Assembly: GCF_943193185.1 (NCBI RefSeq) | Contig: NZ_CALPDE010000013.1 | Location: forward strand, 1-64,000 | DNA: 64,000 nt | Reading direction: 5' to 3' | Source: Lactococcus ileimucosae | Lineage (GTDB): Bacteria > Bacillota > Bacilli > Lactobacillales > Streptococcaceae | Shown here: positions 43,611 to 53,643 of the stretch, one piece after another | How the letters are laid out: each line of letters starts with the position of its first letter | Position numbering within the stretch: position 1 is the stretch's first letter | The notes under the pieces: generated by a model | What the model was told of the DNA's origin: nothing | Database searches by the model: none | Seen by the model: the letters and a program-made list of their open reading frames with translations, nothing else | Made by a program: the position numbers and the translations under genes

Positions 43611-44945
43611 TTGTGTATTTTCGCGGTTAAAGCGGCGAACCATGCGAAGGGTTGTAGGAATCAAAATAGCAGTTGATCCCATCCAAGCAGCAGGATTGGA
43701 TGAAATAATCACGGTGTAATTTAAGAGATGAACACCGATGATAGCCACCGCGGCACGCATAACTAGCTCTGCCACACCACAAATCGTTGGAATGCGCGCA
43801 TTGCCCAAACCTTGTAGTGTGGAGCGCGTGACAAAGAGAATGGCAAGTAGCCAATAGAAGCCACCATTCACAACATAGTAATGTCTAGCCATATCGATAA
43901 CAGCCGTTTGGCTCGGTGCGATAAAGGCAGTCGTGAAGTAGTAGTTCAAGCTTACTAAAAGAATGGCGAAGCCGATTGCCCAGGAAACAGCTATGAGGAG
44001 AGCTTGGAAAAGCCCTTGATTTATTCGGCGATATTGCTTTGCCCCATAGTTTTGCGCTCCAAAGGTAGCCATAGCTAGTCCGATTGACATCATCGGCAAC
44101 ATGGCGATTTGATCAATCTTAGAGACAATAGCTTGAGTGGCGACCGCATTTGTTCCCATAGTATTAAGCGCCACTTGAAGCGTAATAGAGCCGATAGCGA
44201 TAATACTAGACTGAAAGCCCATGGGGATACTCAGGCGCGCGTGTGTACGTATTTCTTGTGCATCGTAAGCAAGGAGTTTTCGATTAAGGTGTAACTCAGG
44301 CACTTTGCGTTTAATGTGTAAAACCAGATAGAGCACAGAGATACATTGGGCCAAAATGGTGGCTGCACTTGCTCCAGCTAAACCTAAATGGAGAACGAGG
44401 ATAGCGAAATACTCAAAGCCGATATTTAAAATACTGGCAACGATAAGTGCATAGAGTGGTGTTTTTGAGTCGCCTAAGGCACGAAGCGCATTTGAATAGT
44501 AAGCATACAACGTGGTCGCTGTAAGCCCACCTAACATAATGCTCAAAAAAGTATGGGCGCCTTCGTAAATCTCAGCCGGAGTCTGCATGACTTGGAGCAG
44601 TTGCCCCACAAAAAGGACGGACAAGATACTGAGAAGCAGTGAGAGGACTATAGTAAAATAAAGTCCCGTCGCAAAAGACTTTTTAACAGCATGGGCATTT
44701 TTGGCCCCAAAGCGTTGCGCAGTAATAATCGTGAGTCCTGCCGTCATCCCCTGAGCAAAACCAACGATTAAAAAGTTAATGGAGCCCGTAGCCCCCACTG
44801 AAGCCAGCGCGTTTTTTCCTAACGTTTGACCGACAATCAGCGTGTCTGCGGTATTATAGAGCACTTGAAAAAAGTTCCCTAAAAGCAGGGGAAGAGTGAA
44901 GGTAATTAAACCCTTGAGAATGTTTCCTTTTGTTAAATCTTTCAT
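43608..44945 (-). CDS. MATE-family multidrug/metabolite efflux transporter
   Basis: This 445-residue protein has about 12 membrane segments in two repeats. The N-terminal repeat has PLLLGNFFQVLYNTADTLIV, GATGSINFLIVGFAQGM and AQRFGAKN. The second repeat has ATQAIVSKIDQIAMLPMMSI and GAQNYGAKQYRRI, all MATE hallmarks (NorM/DinF superfamily). It would use a Na+ or H+ gradient to export cationic compounds; the substrate is unknown. Its start lies 128 bases from the cspA-like gene's stop, on the same strand. Confidence 0.92.
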   Translation of the reverse strand: MKDLTKGNILKGLITFTLPLLLGNFFQVLYNTADTLIVGQTLGKNALASVGATGSINFLIVGFAQGMTAGLTIITAQRFGAKNAHAVKKSFATGLYFTIVLSLLLSILSVLFVGQLLQVMQTPAEIYEGAHTFLSIMLGGLTATTLYAYYSNALRALGDSKTPLYALIVASILNIGFEYFAILVLHLGLAGASAATILAQCISVLYLVLHIKRKVPELHLNRKLLAYDAQEIRTHARLSIPMGFQSSIIAIGSITLQVALNTMGTNAVATQAIVSKIDQIAMLPMMSIGLAMATFGAQNYGAKQYRRINQGLFQALLIAVSWAIGFAILLVSLNYYFTTAFIAPSQTAVIDMARHYYVVNGGFYWLLAILFVTRSTLQGLGNARIPTICGVAELVMRAAVAIIGVHLLNYTVIISSNPAAWMGSTAILIPTTLRMVRRFNRENTQ

Positions 44946-45042
44946 AATATTCCTAAATTCTTTGCTTTATACATTGTAAACTTTTTATATGTATTAAACA
45001 ATAGTTTATCTGTCTTTTTTAGAATATCTTTTTAGAATGAAA

Positions 45043-45063
45043 GAAAAGCACCTCAAGGGTGCA
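45043..45063 (-). terminator. Terminator of the cold shock gene
   Basis: Minus-strand GCACC CTTGA GGTGC followed by TTTTC. Confidence 0.6.
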
Positions 45064-45073
45064 AGAATTAAAT

Positions 45074-45271
45074 TTATTTAGTAACGTTGATTGCTTGAGG
45101 TCCACGTGGGCCTTCTTCAAGATCAAAGTTCACTTTTTGGCCTTCATCAAGAGTTTTGAAGCCATCAGTTTGGATAGCTGAGAAGTGTACAAATACATCG
45201 TTGCCTTCTTCAGTTGTAATGAAGCCAAAACCTTTAGTAGCGTTAAACCATTTTACAGTTCCTTGTGCCAT
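45074..45271 (-). CDS. csp: Cold shock protein (CspA family)
   Basis: ATG 45271 gives 65 residues ([20 protein letters not shown]...); a longer frame from 45334 would run through the leader. The RNA-binding motifs RNP1 (KGFGFI) and RNP2 (VFVHFSAI) are intact, ending [12 protein letters not shown]. It acts as an RNA chaperone. AAAGGATG precedes the start. The leader is about 90 bases long or more and divergent from the 5-formyl-THF cyclo-ligase gene. Confidence 0.96.
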   Translation of the reverse strand: MAQGTVKWFNATKGFGFITTEEGNDVFVHFSAIQTDGFKTLDEGQKVNFDLEEGPRGPQAINVTK

Positions 45272-45382
45272 TTGAATACATCCTTTCTTTAGTTTGGTAA
45301 ATCTTATCGTCGGAAAGCGTGTAACAAAAAGCACAAACGTTAACTTGAAAAAAACTTACAGCTTTATGATACCATATAAAGT

Positions 45383-45901
45383 ATGGAAAAGAAAGCGCTA
45401 ATTCGCAAAGAGATGATAAATTTACTGAAAAGTTTTGATTCTGCCGACAAAAGCCACCAAAGTCAGAAAATTATTGAAAAATTTCTTAGCTCTGAACAAT
45501 GGAGGACAGCAAAAGTCGTTGCGCTCTACATGCCTCAGGAATTTGAATTTGATTTGACTCCCCTTTTTGGGCAAGGAGAGAAGCAAATAGTTATACCCAA
45601 AACCTTACCCAATCGTCACATGATTTTTGTAAAATACGATAAAAATAACTTAGAACGCACAAAATTTGGTATACTAGAACCTAAGTCTGAAAATGCAATT
45701 GTTCCTGATCTGATTTTAGTCCCAGGTTTGGCTTGGAACAAGGAGGGATATCGTATTGGCTTCGGAGCAGGCTATTATGACCGTTATCTGGCGCATTTTT
45801 CTGGTCAAACGGCAAGTCTATGTTACGATTTTCAGCAGAAAGACTTCAACCCAGAAACTCATGATATAAGCGTAGGAGAAATATTTACTTATGAACATTG
45901 A
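45383..45901 (+). CDS. 5-formyltetrahydrofolate cyclo-ligase
   Basis: This 172-residue enzyme converts 5-formyl-THF to 5,10-methenyl-THF using ATP. The N-terminal KKALIRKEM and the C-terminal signature GFGAGYYDRYL are diagnostic. The ATG has no clear ribosome site and lies close to AT-rich promoter-like sequence (ATATAAAG). It overlaps the rhomboid gene start by 11 bases, an arrangement common in Gram-positive cocci. Confidence 0.92.
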   Translation: MEKKALIRKEMINLLKSFDSADKSHQSQKIIEKFLSSEQWRTAKVVALYMPQEFEFDLTPLFGQGEKQIVIPKTLPNRHMIFVKYDKNNLERTKFGILEPKSENAIVPDLILVPGLAWNKEGYRIGFGAGYYDRYLAHFSGQTASLCYDFQQKDFNPETHDISVGEIFTYEH

Positions 45902-46583
45902 TAGAATAAAAAAAGATTTTATGAAGCATAAAGCAACCTATATTTTATCACTTTTAACAACGATGGTTTGGCTTTATCAATTCTTGCGATATGGTTTAGC
46001 AGCAACTTCAGCCATCAATCTTTTTAATACTGGTGCCTTATTTCCGCCAGCGATTTTAGCTGATCCGACTCAATTATGGCGACTGGTTACACCAATCTTT
46101 ATTCATATTGGATGGACGCACTTTCTGATGAATACTCTGACGCTCTTTTTTATCGGCCGTCAGGTTGAAGCTGTATTTGGCAGCCTTAATTTTAGTTTGA
46201 TATATCTTCTTTCAGGAATTTTTGGGAATGCGGCAACCTTCATTTTCGCGCCAAACTCTTTATCTGCGGGCGCTTCAACCTCTATCTTTGGTCTTTTTGC
46301 AGCGATTGCAGGAATTGGCTTTTTTACTGGACATCCTCTGCTTAAACAGATTGGGAAGACTTTTACTGTTCTCATTGCCATCAATCTCTTTTTCAACTTG
46401 TTTAATTTGAGCACAGTAAACATTTGGTCACATGTTGGTGGTGCAGTAGGAGGACTGCTTTTAGCGCCTGTGTTTCCACCTAAGTATTTTAAAAATTCTG
46501 TACCGATGCAGAATCGTATTTTATCGGGGATAACAGTTGTGATTCTTTTTATGGTATTTCTTATTTTACCATTCATAAAATAG
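45891..46583 (+). CDS. Rhomboid-family intramembrane serine protease
   Basis: This 230-residue protein has about six to seven membrane segments. The catalytic Ser129 lies in AGASTSIFGLFAA and the His181 in WSHVGGAVGGLL, with the WTHFLMNTLTLFFIG stretch typical of segment 2. Rhomboids cleave single-pass membrane proteins within the bilayer; the B. subtilis homologue GluP (YqgP) is also beside a cyclo-ligase gene. It overlaps the preceding gene and is followed by dut. Confidence 0.92.
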   Translation: MNIDRIKKDFMKHKATYILSLLTTMVWLYQFLRYGLAATSAINLFNTGALFPPAILADPTQLWRLVTPIFIHIGWTHFLMNTLTLFFIGRQVEAVFGSLNFSLIYLLSGIFGNAATFIFAPNSLSAGASTSIFGLFAAIAGIGFFTGHPLLKQIGKTFTVLIAINLFFNLFNLSTVNIWSHVGGAVGGLLLAPVFPPKYFKNSVPMQNRILSGITVVILFMVFLILPFIK

Positions 46584-46618
46584 GGCCCCAAAATTGAAAA
46601 AAGGAATGAGGAAGAGTT

Positions 46619-47071
46619 ATGAAAACACGCGGATTTGAAATTGTAAGCAAATATGAAAATGCCGGACTTGAATTGCCAGTACGCGCAACAAAACAAGCTG
46701 CAGGTTACGACCTGTCTGTAGCCGAAAAGCTTGTTATACAGCCGGGGGAAATCAAGTTAGTGTCAACAGGACTGAAAGCTTATATGCAAGCTGGAGAGGT
46801 GCTCTATCTTTACGATCGTTCATCAAATCCACGCAAAAAAGGTTTGATTCTGATTAACTCCGTTGGTGTTATTGACGGCGATTATTATAATAATCCAAGT
46901 AATGAGGGCGAGATATTTGCCCAAATGAAAAATATCTCTGAGTCAGAAGTTGTTTTGGAAAAGGGAGAAAGAATTGTCCAAGCGGTCTTTATGCCTTTCT
47001 TGGTTGCTGATGGTGATGAAGAAACAGTTAAGACTACACGTACAGGTGGCTTTGGTTCTACAGGGCACTAA
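46619..47071 (+). CDS. dut: dUTP diphosphatase
   Basis: This 150-residue trimeric dUTPase hydrolyses dUTP to dUMP. The five motifs are present: AGYDLSV, DRSSNPRKKGL, NSVGVIDGDYYNN, GERIVQAVF and the mobile C-terminal RTGGFGSTGH. GAGGAAG precedes the ATG. In this genome the next several hundred bases contain no intact gene, whereas radA is often found here in relatives. Confidence 0.94.
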   Translation: MKTRGFEIVSKYENAGLELPVRATKQAAGYDLSVAEKLVIQPGEIKLVSTGLKAYMQAGEVLYLYDRSSNPRKKGLILINSVGVIDGDYYNNPSNEGEIFAQMKNISESEVVLEKGERIVQAVFMPFLVADGDEETVKTTRTGGFGSTGH

Positions 47072-47109
47072 TGAAGCATCTCAAAAACTACCGATTTGAG
47101 AGAGATTTT

Positions 47110-47118
47110 TTGTGTTAT
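47110..47118 (+). promoter_or_regulatory. Extended -10 promoter element after dut
   Basis: TGTTATAAT at 47111-47119 approximately, starting a 370-base leader or non-coding stretch before yutD. The -35 is weak. Confidence 0.45.
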
Positions 47119-47119
47119 A

Positions 47120-47485
47120 ATAGTAAAATGGATTCATTGTGTATTATTTGCTCGAAAGATTTACACTCGTAACTGGAAAAATTTTCAGCAATCGAGCGTT
47201 TTTTTGCGAAAAAAATCAAAAAGTTGTCCTGTGCCAAATCTTGATTCATTGTTCAAATATAAGCTAGCTCCTCTTGCTAAAGGTTAAATATTATAAGAGC
47301 CAGTTGCTGGTCATAGTTTAACCAATGATTGGAGACAGTGAGTCAGAGACCGGATAAAAAGAGAGACAAACAGAAGTATTGAAGGTGCTTTTGCTAGACT
47401 ATCCGTAAGGGGTGGTGTCAAGCAAATTTGCTTTTACTATGTTTAAAATAAAACGAGATAATAAAAAAACAGAAAGGAAGACAGC
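47120..47485 (+). other. Structured intergenic stretch, possible decayed comFC-like gene or leader RNA
   Basis: No intact gene is present in this 366-base stretch. It contains several perfect complementary pairs: CTCGA/TCGAG at about 47151/47193 followed by T7 (terminator-like), GGTTAAA/TTTAACC (47280/47317) enclosing CCAG/CTGG, and CGGATA/TATCCG (47352/47399). One frame from ATG 47128 reads MDSLCIICSKDLHS stop, then FSAIERFFAKKIKKLSCAKS with several stops. The spaced cysteines weakly recall a ComFC zinc finger. Either a structured leader of yutD or a decayed gene is possible. Confidence 0.35.
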
Positions 47486-48094
47486 GTGCCAAAAGAAGTT
47501 GATGAATCAAAATTAAGTTATAATCGTTTTCCCGGTGAGCATGTGATTTCCAATGGTGATATTGTAAAAATAGGCGGGAAGACTTTTCATTTGGTCTACA
47601 ATTACCGTGAAGGGTTTGATGCTGAAAAGTTGGAACAGCGTTTCAGTGATATTTTTGATAAATATGATTATATTGTTGGCGATTGGGGCTTCGAACAGCT
47701 GCGACTAAAAGGTTTCTTTTCAGCCAGTAGAAAAAAAATGCAGTCTGAGAATAAAATAGATCGATTAGAAGACTATATTAACGAATACTGTAACTATGGT
47801 TGTGCCTATTTTGTTTTGCGCCGTGTACGTTCACAAGATGAAGCATATACATCTGAACGTGTGTTTGAAGATAAGCCGCGCCACCCAAAGTTTGATAAGC
47901 TTCGTCAGCGGAATAATCGAAGTAAGGATCGAAACAGTCAGAAAAAACAAAAGAAAAATGAGAAAAAACAATTTGAGATTCGCGATAAATCAGCGAAAAT
48001 CAATAGTAAAGTGAGTGAAAATGAGAAAAATGGCAAAATTTCTCATTCTAAATCTAATTTTATAATACGCGAACGCTCAAAAACAACAAAATAG
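47486..48094 (+). CDS. yutD: YutD family protein (DUF1027)
   Basis: This 202-residue protein starts at GTG 47486 behind AGGAAG. The N-terminal half holds the conserved YNRFPGEHVISNGDIVKIGG, FHLVYNYREGFD, KYDYIVGDWGFEQLRLKGFF and EDYINEYCNYGCAYFVLRR, matching YutD. The C-terminal 75 residues are Lys/Asn/Ser-rich and disordered, longer than usual. Function is unknown. The gene precedes rlmN as in related cocci. Confidence 0.88.
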   Translation: MPKEVDESKLSYNRFPGEHVISNGDIVKIGGKTFHLVYNYREGFDAEKLEQRFSDIFDKYDYIVGDWGFEQLRLKGFFSASRKKMQSENKIDRLEDYINEYCNYGCAYFVLRRVRSQDEAYTSERVFEDKPRHPKFDKLRQRNNRSKDRNSQKKQKKNEKKQFEIRDKSAKINSKVSENEKNGKISHSKSNFIIRERSKTTK

Positions 48095-48184
48095 ACAGAT
48101 GTTTAATATATGTCTAAAAAACTATTGAATAATATGCATAAAAAATGGAATAAGGATTGATTTGCTAAAAATATCGGAGATATA

Positions 48185-49255
48185 ATGGAAAAACAAACAA
48201 TTTATGGCTTAACACGTGATCAGCTGATTGACTGGGCGATTGAAAATGGTGAAAAAAAATTTCGGGCTACACAAGTGTGGGATTGGCTTTATAGAAAACG
48301 TGTTCAAACTTTTGAGGAAATGACAAACTTATCAAAGGATTTTATTGCGAAGCTAAAAGCGCACTTTATCATGAATCCTTTGGAACAAGTGGTCGTACAA
48401 GAGTCAGAAGATGGAACAGTCAAATACCTTTTCATGTTACCAGACAAAATGATGATTGAAACTGTCTTGATGCGCCAATCTTATGGTTTATCTGTATGTG
48501 TAACTACACAAGTTGGCTGCAATATGGGCTGTACTTTTTGCGCCTCTGGTATTCTGAAAAAAGAGCGTGATGTAACAGCTGGAGAGATAGTTGCTCAAAT
48601 TATGCTGGTTCAAAAATATTTTGATGAAAAAGGCCAAGATGAACGCGTATCCCATGTTGTTGTTATGGGAATTGGTGAACCTTTTGACAACTATGTAAAC
48701 TTGATGAACTTTTTGCGTATAATCAATGACGACAATGGTTTGGCTATCGGGGCTCGCCATATTACAGTGTCAACTTGTGGTTTCATGCCTGCTAAGATTA
48801 AAGAATTTGCTAATGAAAATTTACAAGTGAACTTGGCTATTTCTTTACATGCACCAAATAATGCATTACGTACAAGTTTTATGCGTATTACACGTAATGC
48901 CCCTTTAGAGAAGCTTTTTGAGGCTATTGATTACTATACTGAGACGACCAATCGTCGTGTGACTTATGAGTATATCATGCTTTCAGGAGAAAATGACACG
49001 CCAGAAATTGCTCAAGAATTGGCTGATTTGCTAAAACCAAGGAAGAAACTTGCTTATGTCAACTTGATTCCTTATAATCCAGTTGCAGAACACATCAGAT
49101 ATGAACGCTCAACACAGAGTGATACGGCGCGATTTTATGATGTTCTCAAGAAAAATGGAATTAACTGTGTAGTCCGTCAAGAGCACGGTACAGACATTGA
49201 TGCTGCTTGTGGACAACTCAGAAGTAAACAGATTAGAAAAAAAGAAGAAAATTAA
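48185..49255 (+). CDS. rlmN: Dual-specificity RNA methyltransferase RlmN
   Basis: This 356-residue radical-SAM enzyme methylates C2 of A2503 in 23S rRNA and A37 in some tRNAs. The iron-sulfur cluster motif is Cys112-x3-Cys116-x2-Cys119 ([12 protein letters not shown]). GEPFDNY and the C-terminal catalytic Cys in DIDAACGQL are present. CGGAG lies before the ATG. A terminator follows at 49267. Confidence 0.95.
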   Translation: MEKQTIYGLTRDQLIDWAIENGEKKFRATQVWDWLYRKRVQTFEEMTNLSKDFIAKLKAHFIMNPLEQVVVQESEDGTVKYLFMLPDKMMIETVLMRQSYGLSVCVTTQVGCNMGCTFCASGILKKERDVTAGEIVAQIMLVQKYFDEKGQDERVSHVVVMGIGEPFDNYVNLMNFLRIINDDNGLAIGARHITVSTCGFMPAKIKEFANENLQVNLAISLHAPNNALRTSFMRITRNAPLEKLFEAIDYYTETTNRRVTYEYIMLSGENDTPEIAQELADLLKPRKKLAYVNLIPYNPVAEHIRYERSTQSDTARFYDVLKKNGINCVVRQEHGTDIDAACGQLRSKQIRKKEEN

Positions 49256-49266
49256 ATAAAAAATAA

Positions 49267-49313
49267 AAGAAACCGCTTGCTGCCCTTAACCGCGCCATTG
49301 CTGGTTTCTTTTT
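49267..49313 (+). terminator. rlmN terminator
   Basis: AAGAAACC/GGTTTCTT stem around a 28-base GC-richer loop, then T-rich sequence. Confidence 0.65.
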
Positions 49314-49337
49314 GTATATTTATTATTAATTATAAAA

Positions 49338-49420
49338 TGAAAGCGCATTATTATACTAATCTTCGATTTGCATTTAAAAAAAGATTAAACTATAATAAAG
49401 GTGTTGGAAGCGCTTTTACA
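49338..49420 (+). promoter_or_regulatory. arcA promoter region with two cre-like sites
   Basis: The -10 TATAAT is at 49391-49396. Downstream of it, TGGAAGCGCTTTTACA (49405-49420) resembles a CcpA cre site; upstream, TGAAAGCGCATTAT (49338-49351) is a second partial match. A cre overlapping the transcript start would block arc transcription in glucose. Carbon repression and arginine induction of arc genes are known in lactococci. I see no clear ArgR box by eye. Confidence 0.55.
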
Positions 49421-49467
49421 ATTTTTAATTTAATAATAGATTTACTATAAGAAAGGATGCTTATCTC

Positions 49468-50697
49468 ATGGAAAAAGCAATCAATGTCAACTCAGAAATC
49501 GGGAAACTTAAATCAGTTCTCCTTCATCGTCCAGGTGCTGAAGTAGAAAACATCACACCAGACACAATGCATCAGCTTTTGTTTGATGATATCCCTTACC
49601 TAAAGATTGCACAGAAGGAACACGATTTCTTTGCACAAACATTGCGTGATAATGGTGCGGAAACAGTTTATATCGAAGATCTTGCAGCAGATGTTTTCCA
49701 AACGGAAAGTGTTAAAAAAGACTTCTTGGCACGTCTCTTACATGAGGCTGGCTATCGTCCAGGACGTACACTTGATGGCTTGACAGAGTATTTGACAAGC
49801 ATGGATACAAAAGCAATGGTTGATAAAATCTATGCAGGTGTTCGGAAAAACGAATTGGATCTCCAACGGACAGTGCTCAGTGACATGGCTGGTTCTGATG
49901 CTGAAAATCATTTTTACCTCAATCCATTGCCAAACGCATACTTTACACGTGATCCGCAAGCATCTATGGGTGTAGGGATGACCATCAATAAAATGACTTT
50001 CCCAGCACGTCAACCTGAATCTTTGATTACAGAGTACGTTATGGCACATCACCCACGCTTTAAAGACACTCCAATCTGGCGTGATCGTAACCATACAACA
50101 CGTATCGAAGGTGGGGATGAACTCGTATTAAACAAACATACAGTAGCTATTGGTGTTTCTGAACGTACTTCATCTAAGACAATTCAAGCATTAGCAAAAG
50201 AATTGTTTGCAAACCCGTTGTCAACCTTTGACACTGTACTTGCAGTTGAAATTCCACATAACCACGCAATGATGCACTTGGATACTGTGTTTACAATGAT
50301 TAATCATGATCAGTTTACAGTATTCCCAGGAATCTTTGACGGTTCAGGAAATATCAATGCTTTCATCTTGCGTCCAGGTAAAGATGGTGAGGTTGAAATT
50401 GAACATTTAACAGATCTCAAAGCTGCACTTAAGAAAGTGTTAGACTTGTCAGAACTTGACTTGATTGAATGCGGCAATGGTGACCCTATTGTTGCGCCAC
50501 GTGAACAATGGAATGACGGTTCAAACACATTAGCAATCGCTCCAGGTGAAATTGTCACTTATGACCGTAACTATGTCACTATCGAATTGCTCAAAGAACA
50601 TGGTGTCAAAGTTCATGAAATTCTTTCAAGTGAGTTAGCACGTGGACGTGGTGGAGCACGTTGTATGTCTCAACCGTTGTGGCGTGAAGACATCTAA
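49468..50697 (+). CDS. arcA: Arginine deiminase
   Basis: This 409-residue enzyme converts arginine to citrulline and ammonia, the first step of the ADI pathway. Motifs are NINSEIG-like start ([19 protein letters not shown]), [26 protein letters not shown] and the catalytic Cys399 in [24 protein letters not shown] lies before the ATG. It is first in arcA-arcB-arcD-arcC-ybaK-arcT. The 140-base gap to arcB holds a long hairpin. Confidence 0.97.
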   Translation: MEKAINVNSEIGKLKSVLLHRPGAEVENITPDTMHQLLFDDIPYLKIAQKEHDFFAQTLRDNGAETVYIEDLAADVFQTESVKKDFLARLLHEAGYRPGRTLDGLTEYLTSMDTKAMVDKIYAGVRKNELDLQRTVLSDMAGSDAENHFYLNPLPNAYFTRDPQASMGVGMTINKMTFPARQPESLITEYVMAHHPRFKDTPIWRDRNHTTRIEGGDELVLNKHTVAIGVSERTSSKTIQALAKELFANPLSTFDTVLAVEIPHNHAMMHLDTVFTMINHDQFTVFPGIFDGSGNINAFILRPGKDGEVEIEHLTDLKAALKKVLDLSELDLIECGNGDPIVAPREQWNDGSNTLAIAPGEIVTYDRNYVTIELLKEHGVKVHEILSSELARGRGGARCMSQPLWREDI

Positions 50698-50712
50698 AAC
50701 AGTTCACTTAAA

Positions 50713-50778
50713 ACTGCTTGGTTTACAGGGACTGTCAATAAGCTTGACACTCACTCCATCTCGAGATTCCAAGCAGCT
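50713..50778 (+). other. Intercistronic hairpin between arcA and arcB
   Basis: CTGCTTGG (50716-50723) pairs with CCAAGCAG (50769-50776), with an inner GTCAA/TTGAC pair. There is no T run, so it more likely stabilises or processes the arc mRNA than terminates it. Confidence 0.5.
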
Positions 50779-50837
50779 GCCATTATAATCTTATTTCAAA
50801 AAAACAAAAAATAATATTTAATTGAGGAGAAAAATAA

Positions 50838-51881
50838 ATGCAAACACCAAAAATCAATTCAGTTTTCCAAGGCCGTTCATTTTTAGCAGAAAAAGATTTT
50901 ACACCTGCAGAAATTCAATACCTTATTGACTTCGCTATCCATTTGAAAGCCTTGAAAAAAAATAACATTCCGCACCACTACTTAGAAGGAAAAAATATCG
51001 CATTGCTTTTTGCTAAAACTTCTACACGTACACGTGCAGCTTTCACAACTGCAGCGATTGACCTTGGTGCGCACCCTGAATATCTTGGTAAGGACGATAT
51101 CCAACTTGGTATTAAAGAATCCACTGAAGATACAGCACGTGTTCTGGGCTCAATGTTTGATGCGATTGAACGTCGCGGTTTCTCACAACAAGAAGTGGAA
51201 GACCTCGCAAAATACTCAGGTGTTCCAGTATGGAATGGTTTGACTGACGAATGGCATCCAACTCAAATGATTGCCGACTATATGACAATCAAGGAAGAAT
51301 TTGGCTACCTTAAAGGTCTTAAACTTGCTTATGTCGGTGATGGACGTAACAACATGGCCAATTCTCTCATCGTAACAGGTGCAATGCTTGGCGTTAGTGT
51401 AACTATCGTTGCACCAGAATCACTCCAACCATCAGAAGAAGTTATGGAAATCGCGCGCAAATTTGCAGCTGAATCAGGTGCAAAACCAGAAACAACTGCA
51501 GATATTGAAGCAGGTGTTAAAGGCGCAAACATTATCTACTCTGACGTATGGGTATCTATGGGTGAGTCAAACTGGGAAGAACGTGTTGAGCTCCTCACTC
51601 CATACCGTGTTACAATGGATATGATGAAATTGACTGGAACTCCAGATGAAGAACTTATCTTCATGCACTGCTTGCCAGCTTTCCACGATACTGAAACTGA
51701 GTATGGTAAAGAAATCAAAGAAGAATATGGCTTGACTGAAATGGAAGTCACTGATGAAGTGTTCCGCTCTAAATATGCACGTCAATTTGAGGAAGCTGAA
51801 AACCGTATGCACTCAATTAAAGCAATCATGGCAGCAACTTTGGGTAATCTCTTCATTCCAGATGTGCCAAGTATCAAATAA
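50838..51881 (+). CDS. arcB: Ornithine carbamoyltransferase (catabolic)
   Basis: This 347-residue enzyme splits citrulline into ornithine and carbamoyl phosphate. The carbamoyl-phosphate loop is [10 protein letters not shown]; the ornithine-side motif HCLPAFHD and [16 protein letters not shown] segment ([12 protein letters not shown]) are present. Length suits catabolic OTCs. AGGAG lies before the ATG. Position between arcA and arcD supports arcB rather than anabolic argF. Confidence 0.95.
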   Translation: MQTPKINSVFQGRSFLAEKDFTPAEIQYLIDFAIHLKALKKNNIPHHYLEGKNIALLFAKTSTRTRAAFTTAAIDLGAHPEYLGKDDIQLGIKESTEDTARVLGSMFDAIERRGFSQQEVEDLAKYSGVPVWNGLTDEWHPTQMIADYMTIKEEFGYLKGLKLAYVGDGRNNMANSLIVTGAMLGVSVTIVAPESLQPSEEVMEIARKFAAESGAKPETTADIEAGVKGANIIYSDVWVSMGESNWEERVELLTPYRVTMDMMKLTGTPDEELIFMHCLPAFHDTETEYGKEIKEEYGLTEMEVTDEVFRSKYARQFEEAENRMHSIKAIMAATLGNLFIPDVPSIK

Positions 51882-51896
51882 TTGGTTTTGAATTTG

Positions 51897-51970
51897 ATTT
51901 TTTCCGGATTTGACAGACTTTCCACTTCCGCTGATGCCAGTGGGAAGTTTGCACAAATCTGGAAAAAATA
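51897..51970 (+). terminator. Large imperfect hairpin after arcB
   Basis: TTTTTCCGGATTTG pairs with CAAATCTGGAAAAA, with a second internal stem CTTTCCAC/GTGGGAAG. The following sequence has no strong T run, so it is probably a partial terminator or mRNA-stability element between arcB and arcD. Confidence 0.5.
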
Positions 51971-52082
51971 TTTTAAGCTCCCTCTATAACTCTTGTTTTG
52001 AAAAGGTCAGATCTCAAATATATTTTCATCGTGTTGAAGACTTTTTTAAAGCATATGACTTTATGAAAAAATAGGTAGTAAT

Positions 52083-53546
52083 ATGGAAGTAGAAAATAAA
52101 AAAGGAATTGGGCTCATGGCCCTCGTAGCCATTATCGTTTCAGGAGCTATTGGTGGTGGGGTATTCAACCTCTCAAACGACTTAGCAAGTGGCGCTACAC
52201 CAGGTGGTGTTGTTATTTCATGGCTTTTTATCGGTTTTGGTATTTTGATGCTCGTTTTGAGCTTGAACTATCTTGTAGTAAATAAACCTGAACTTTCAGG
52301 TGTTTCGGACTATGCTCGCGCAGGATTTGGTGACTTTGCCGGCTTCTTATCGGGTTGGGGGTATTGGTTGTCTGCTTGGGCAGGTAACGTTGCCTTTGCT
52401 GTATTGATGATGACCTCGGTTAACTATTTCTTTCCTGGGGTCTTTGCCAATGATGATGGTTCTTTAACTGTCTTATCAGTAATTGTTGTTTCGGTTGTCT
52501 CATGGGCTTTAACAGCACTTGTTATTCGTGGTGTTGAAGGGGCAGCAGTTATTAATGCTATCGTCCTCATTGCAAAACTAATCCCAATCGTAATTTTTGC
52601 AATTGTTGCTATTGTCATGTTTAGAGCGGGAATTTTTACAGAGCATTTTTGGCAAAATGTAGCGATTAATGCAGATGGTTCAGCATCCTTTACAAATATG
52701 ACATCATCGGGCTTGGTGGAACAAATTCAAAATTCTTTGATGGTTATGATTTGGGTCTTTGTTGGTATTGAAGGTGCTGCAATGATGGGTGACCGTGCTA
52801 AGAAAAAATCAGATGCAGGTAAAGCCTCCATCATTGGTTTACTTACTCTGTTAGTTATCTACATCTTGCTCTCACTCTTGCCATATGGTTATTTGGATCA
52901 AGCAACATTGGCGAGCATACCACAACCGGGTATGGTTGGAATCTTACGTGAAATGGTTGGCCCTTGGGGCGGGAATTTGATGGCTATTGGCTTGATTATC
53001 TCACTTCTCGGTGCTTGGTTGTCTTGGACAATGCTGCCAGTAGAGGCAACTTCTCAACTGGCTTCACAAAAACTTTTACCGGCATGGTTTGGGAAAGAAA
53101 ATAAGGCTGGTGCACCTGTCAATTCATTATTGTTGACTCAAGGTTTTGTACAACTCTTTATTATCATTACCTACTTTGCTTCAGATGCTTATAATGTATT
53201 TGTGTATCTTTGTACTGCTGTAATCATGGTCTGCTACGCTTTAGTAGGTGCTTACATGCTTAAAGTTGGTTTAGTGGAAAAATCACCAAGAAATATTTTA
53301 ATAGGTTTCTTCGCTATGGCCTTCCAAATCGTTGCCCTTTATCTGAGCGGTTGGGAATTTGTATGGATGTCCGCTATCCTCTACGTTGTTGGCTTTGTTC
53401 TCTATATTCGTGCGAAACGAGAAAATAATAGAAGTATTTCTTCAAGAGAATGGTTTGCCATCATTGTATTCACACTTGCAGCTTTACTTGCCCTTTATGG
53501 ACTTCTTGCCAATCAATTTGGTTTAAGAGAGTTGCTCGGTATTTAA
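52083..53546 (+). CDS. arcD: Arginine/ornithine antiporter
   Basis: This 487-residue amino acid transporter of the APC superfamily has about 12 to 13 membrane segments. GLMALVAIIVSGAIGGGVFN is the typical first-segment motif and the later WVFVGIEGAAMMGDRAKKKSD the ArcD-type loop. It exchanges extracellular arginine for ornithine without energy cost. It lies downstream of a hairpin that may lower expression relative to arcB. One arcD is present here; L. lactis has two. Confidence 0.92.
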   Translation: MEVENKKGIGLMALVAIIVSGAIGGGVFNLSNDLASGATPGGVVISWLFIGFGILMLVLSLNYLVVNKPELSGVSDYARAGFGDFAGFLSGWGYWLSAWAGNVAFAVLMMTSVNYFFPGVFANDDGSLTVLSVIVVSVVSWALTALVIRGVEGAAVINAIVLIAKLIPIVIFAIVAIVMFRAGIFTEHFWQNVAINADGSASFTNMTSSGLVEQIQNSLMVMIWVFVGIEGAAMMGDRAKKKSDAGKASIIGLLTLLVIYILLSLLPYGYLDQATLASIPQPGMVGILREMVGPWGGNLMAIGLIISLLGAWLSWTMLPVEATSQLASQKLLPAWFGKENKAGAPVNSLLLTQGFVQLFIIITYFASDAYNVFVYLCTAVIMVCYALVGAYMLKVGLVEKSPRNILIGFFAMAFQIVALYLSGWEFVWMSAILYVVGFVLYIRAKRENNRSISSREWFAIIVFTLAALLALYGLLANQFGLRELLGI

Positions 53547-53643
53547 GAATAAAAAGGATGAAATTTTTGATTAATCAGAAATTTTATTCTTTGGTGCGCA
53601 AAGTAAGCGCTTAAATAATATAAGAAATAGGAGAAAATATTTT

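Noticed and set aside
47120..47485. RNase P RNA (rnpB)
   Set aside because: The universally conserved rnpB core sequences are missing.
9929..49300. CGCGGTTAATGGCGG-like similarity between 9931 and the rlmN terminator at 49285
   Set aside because: Only about 12 bases match and the contexts differ; likely chance.
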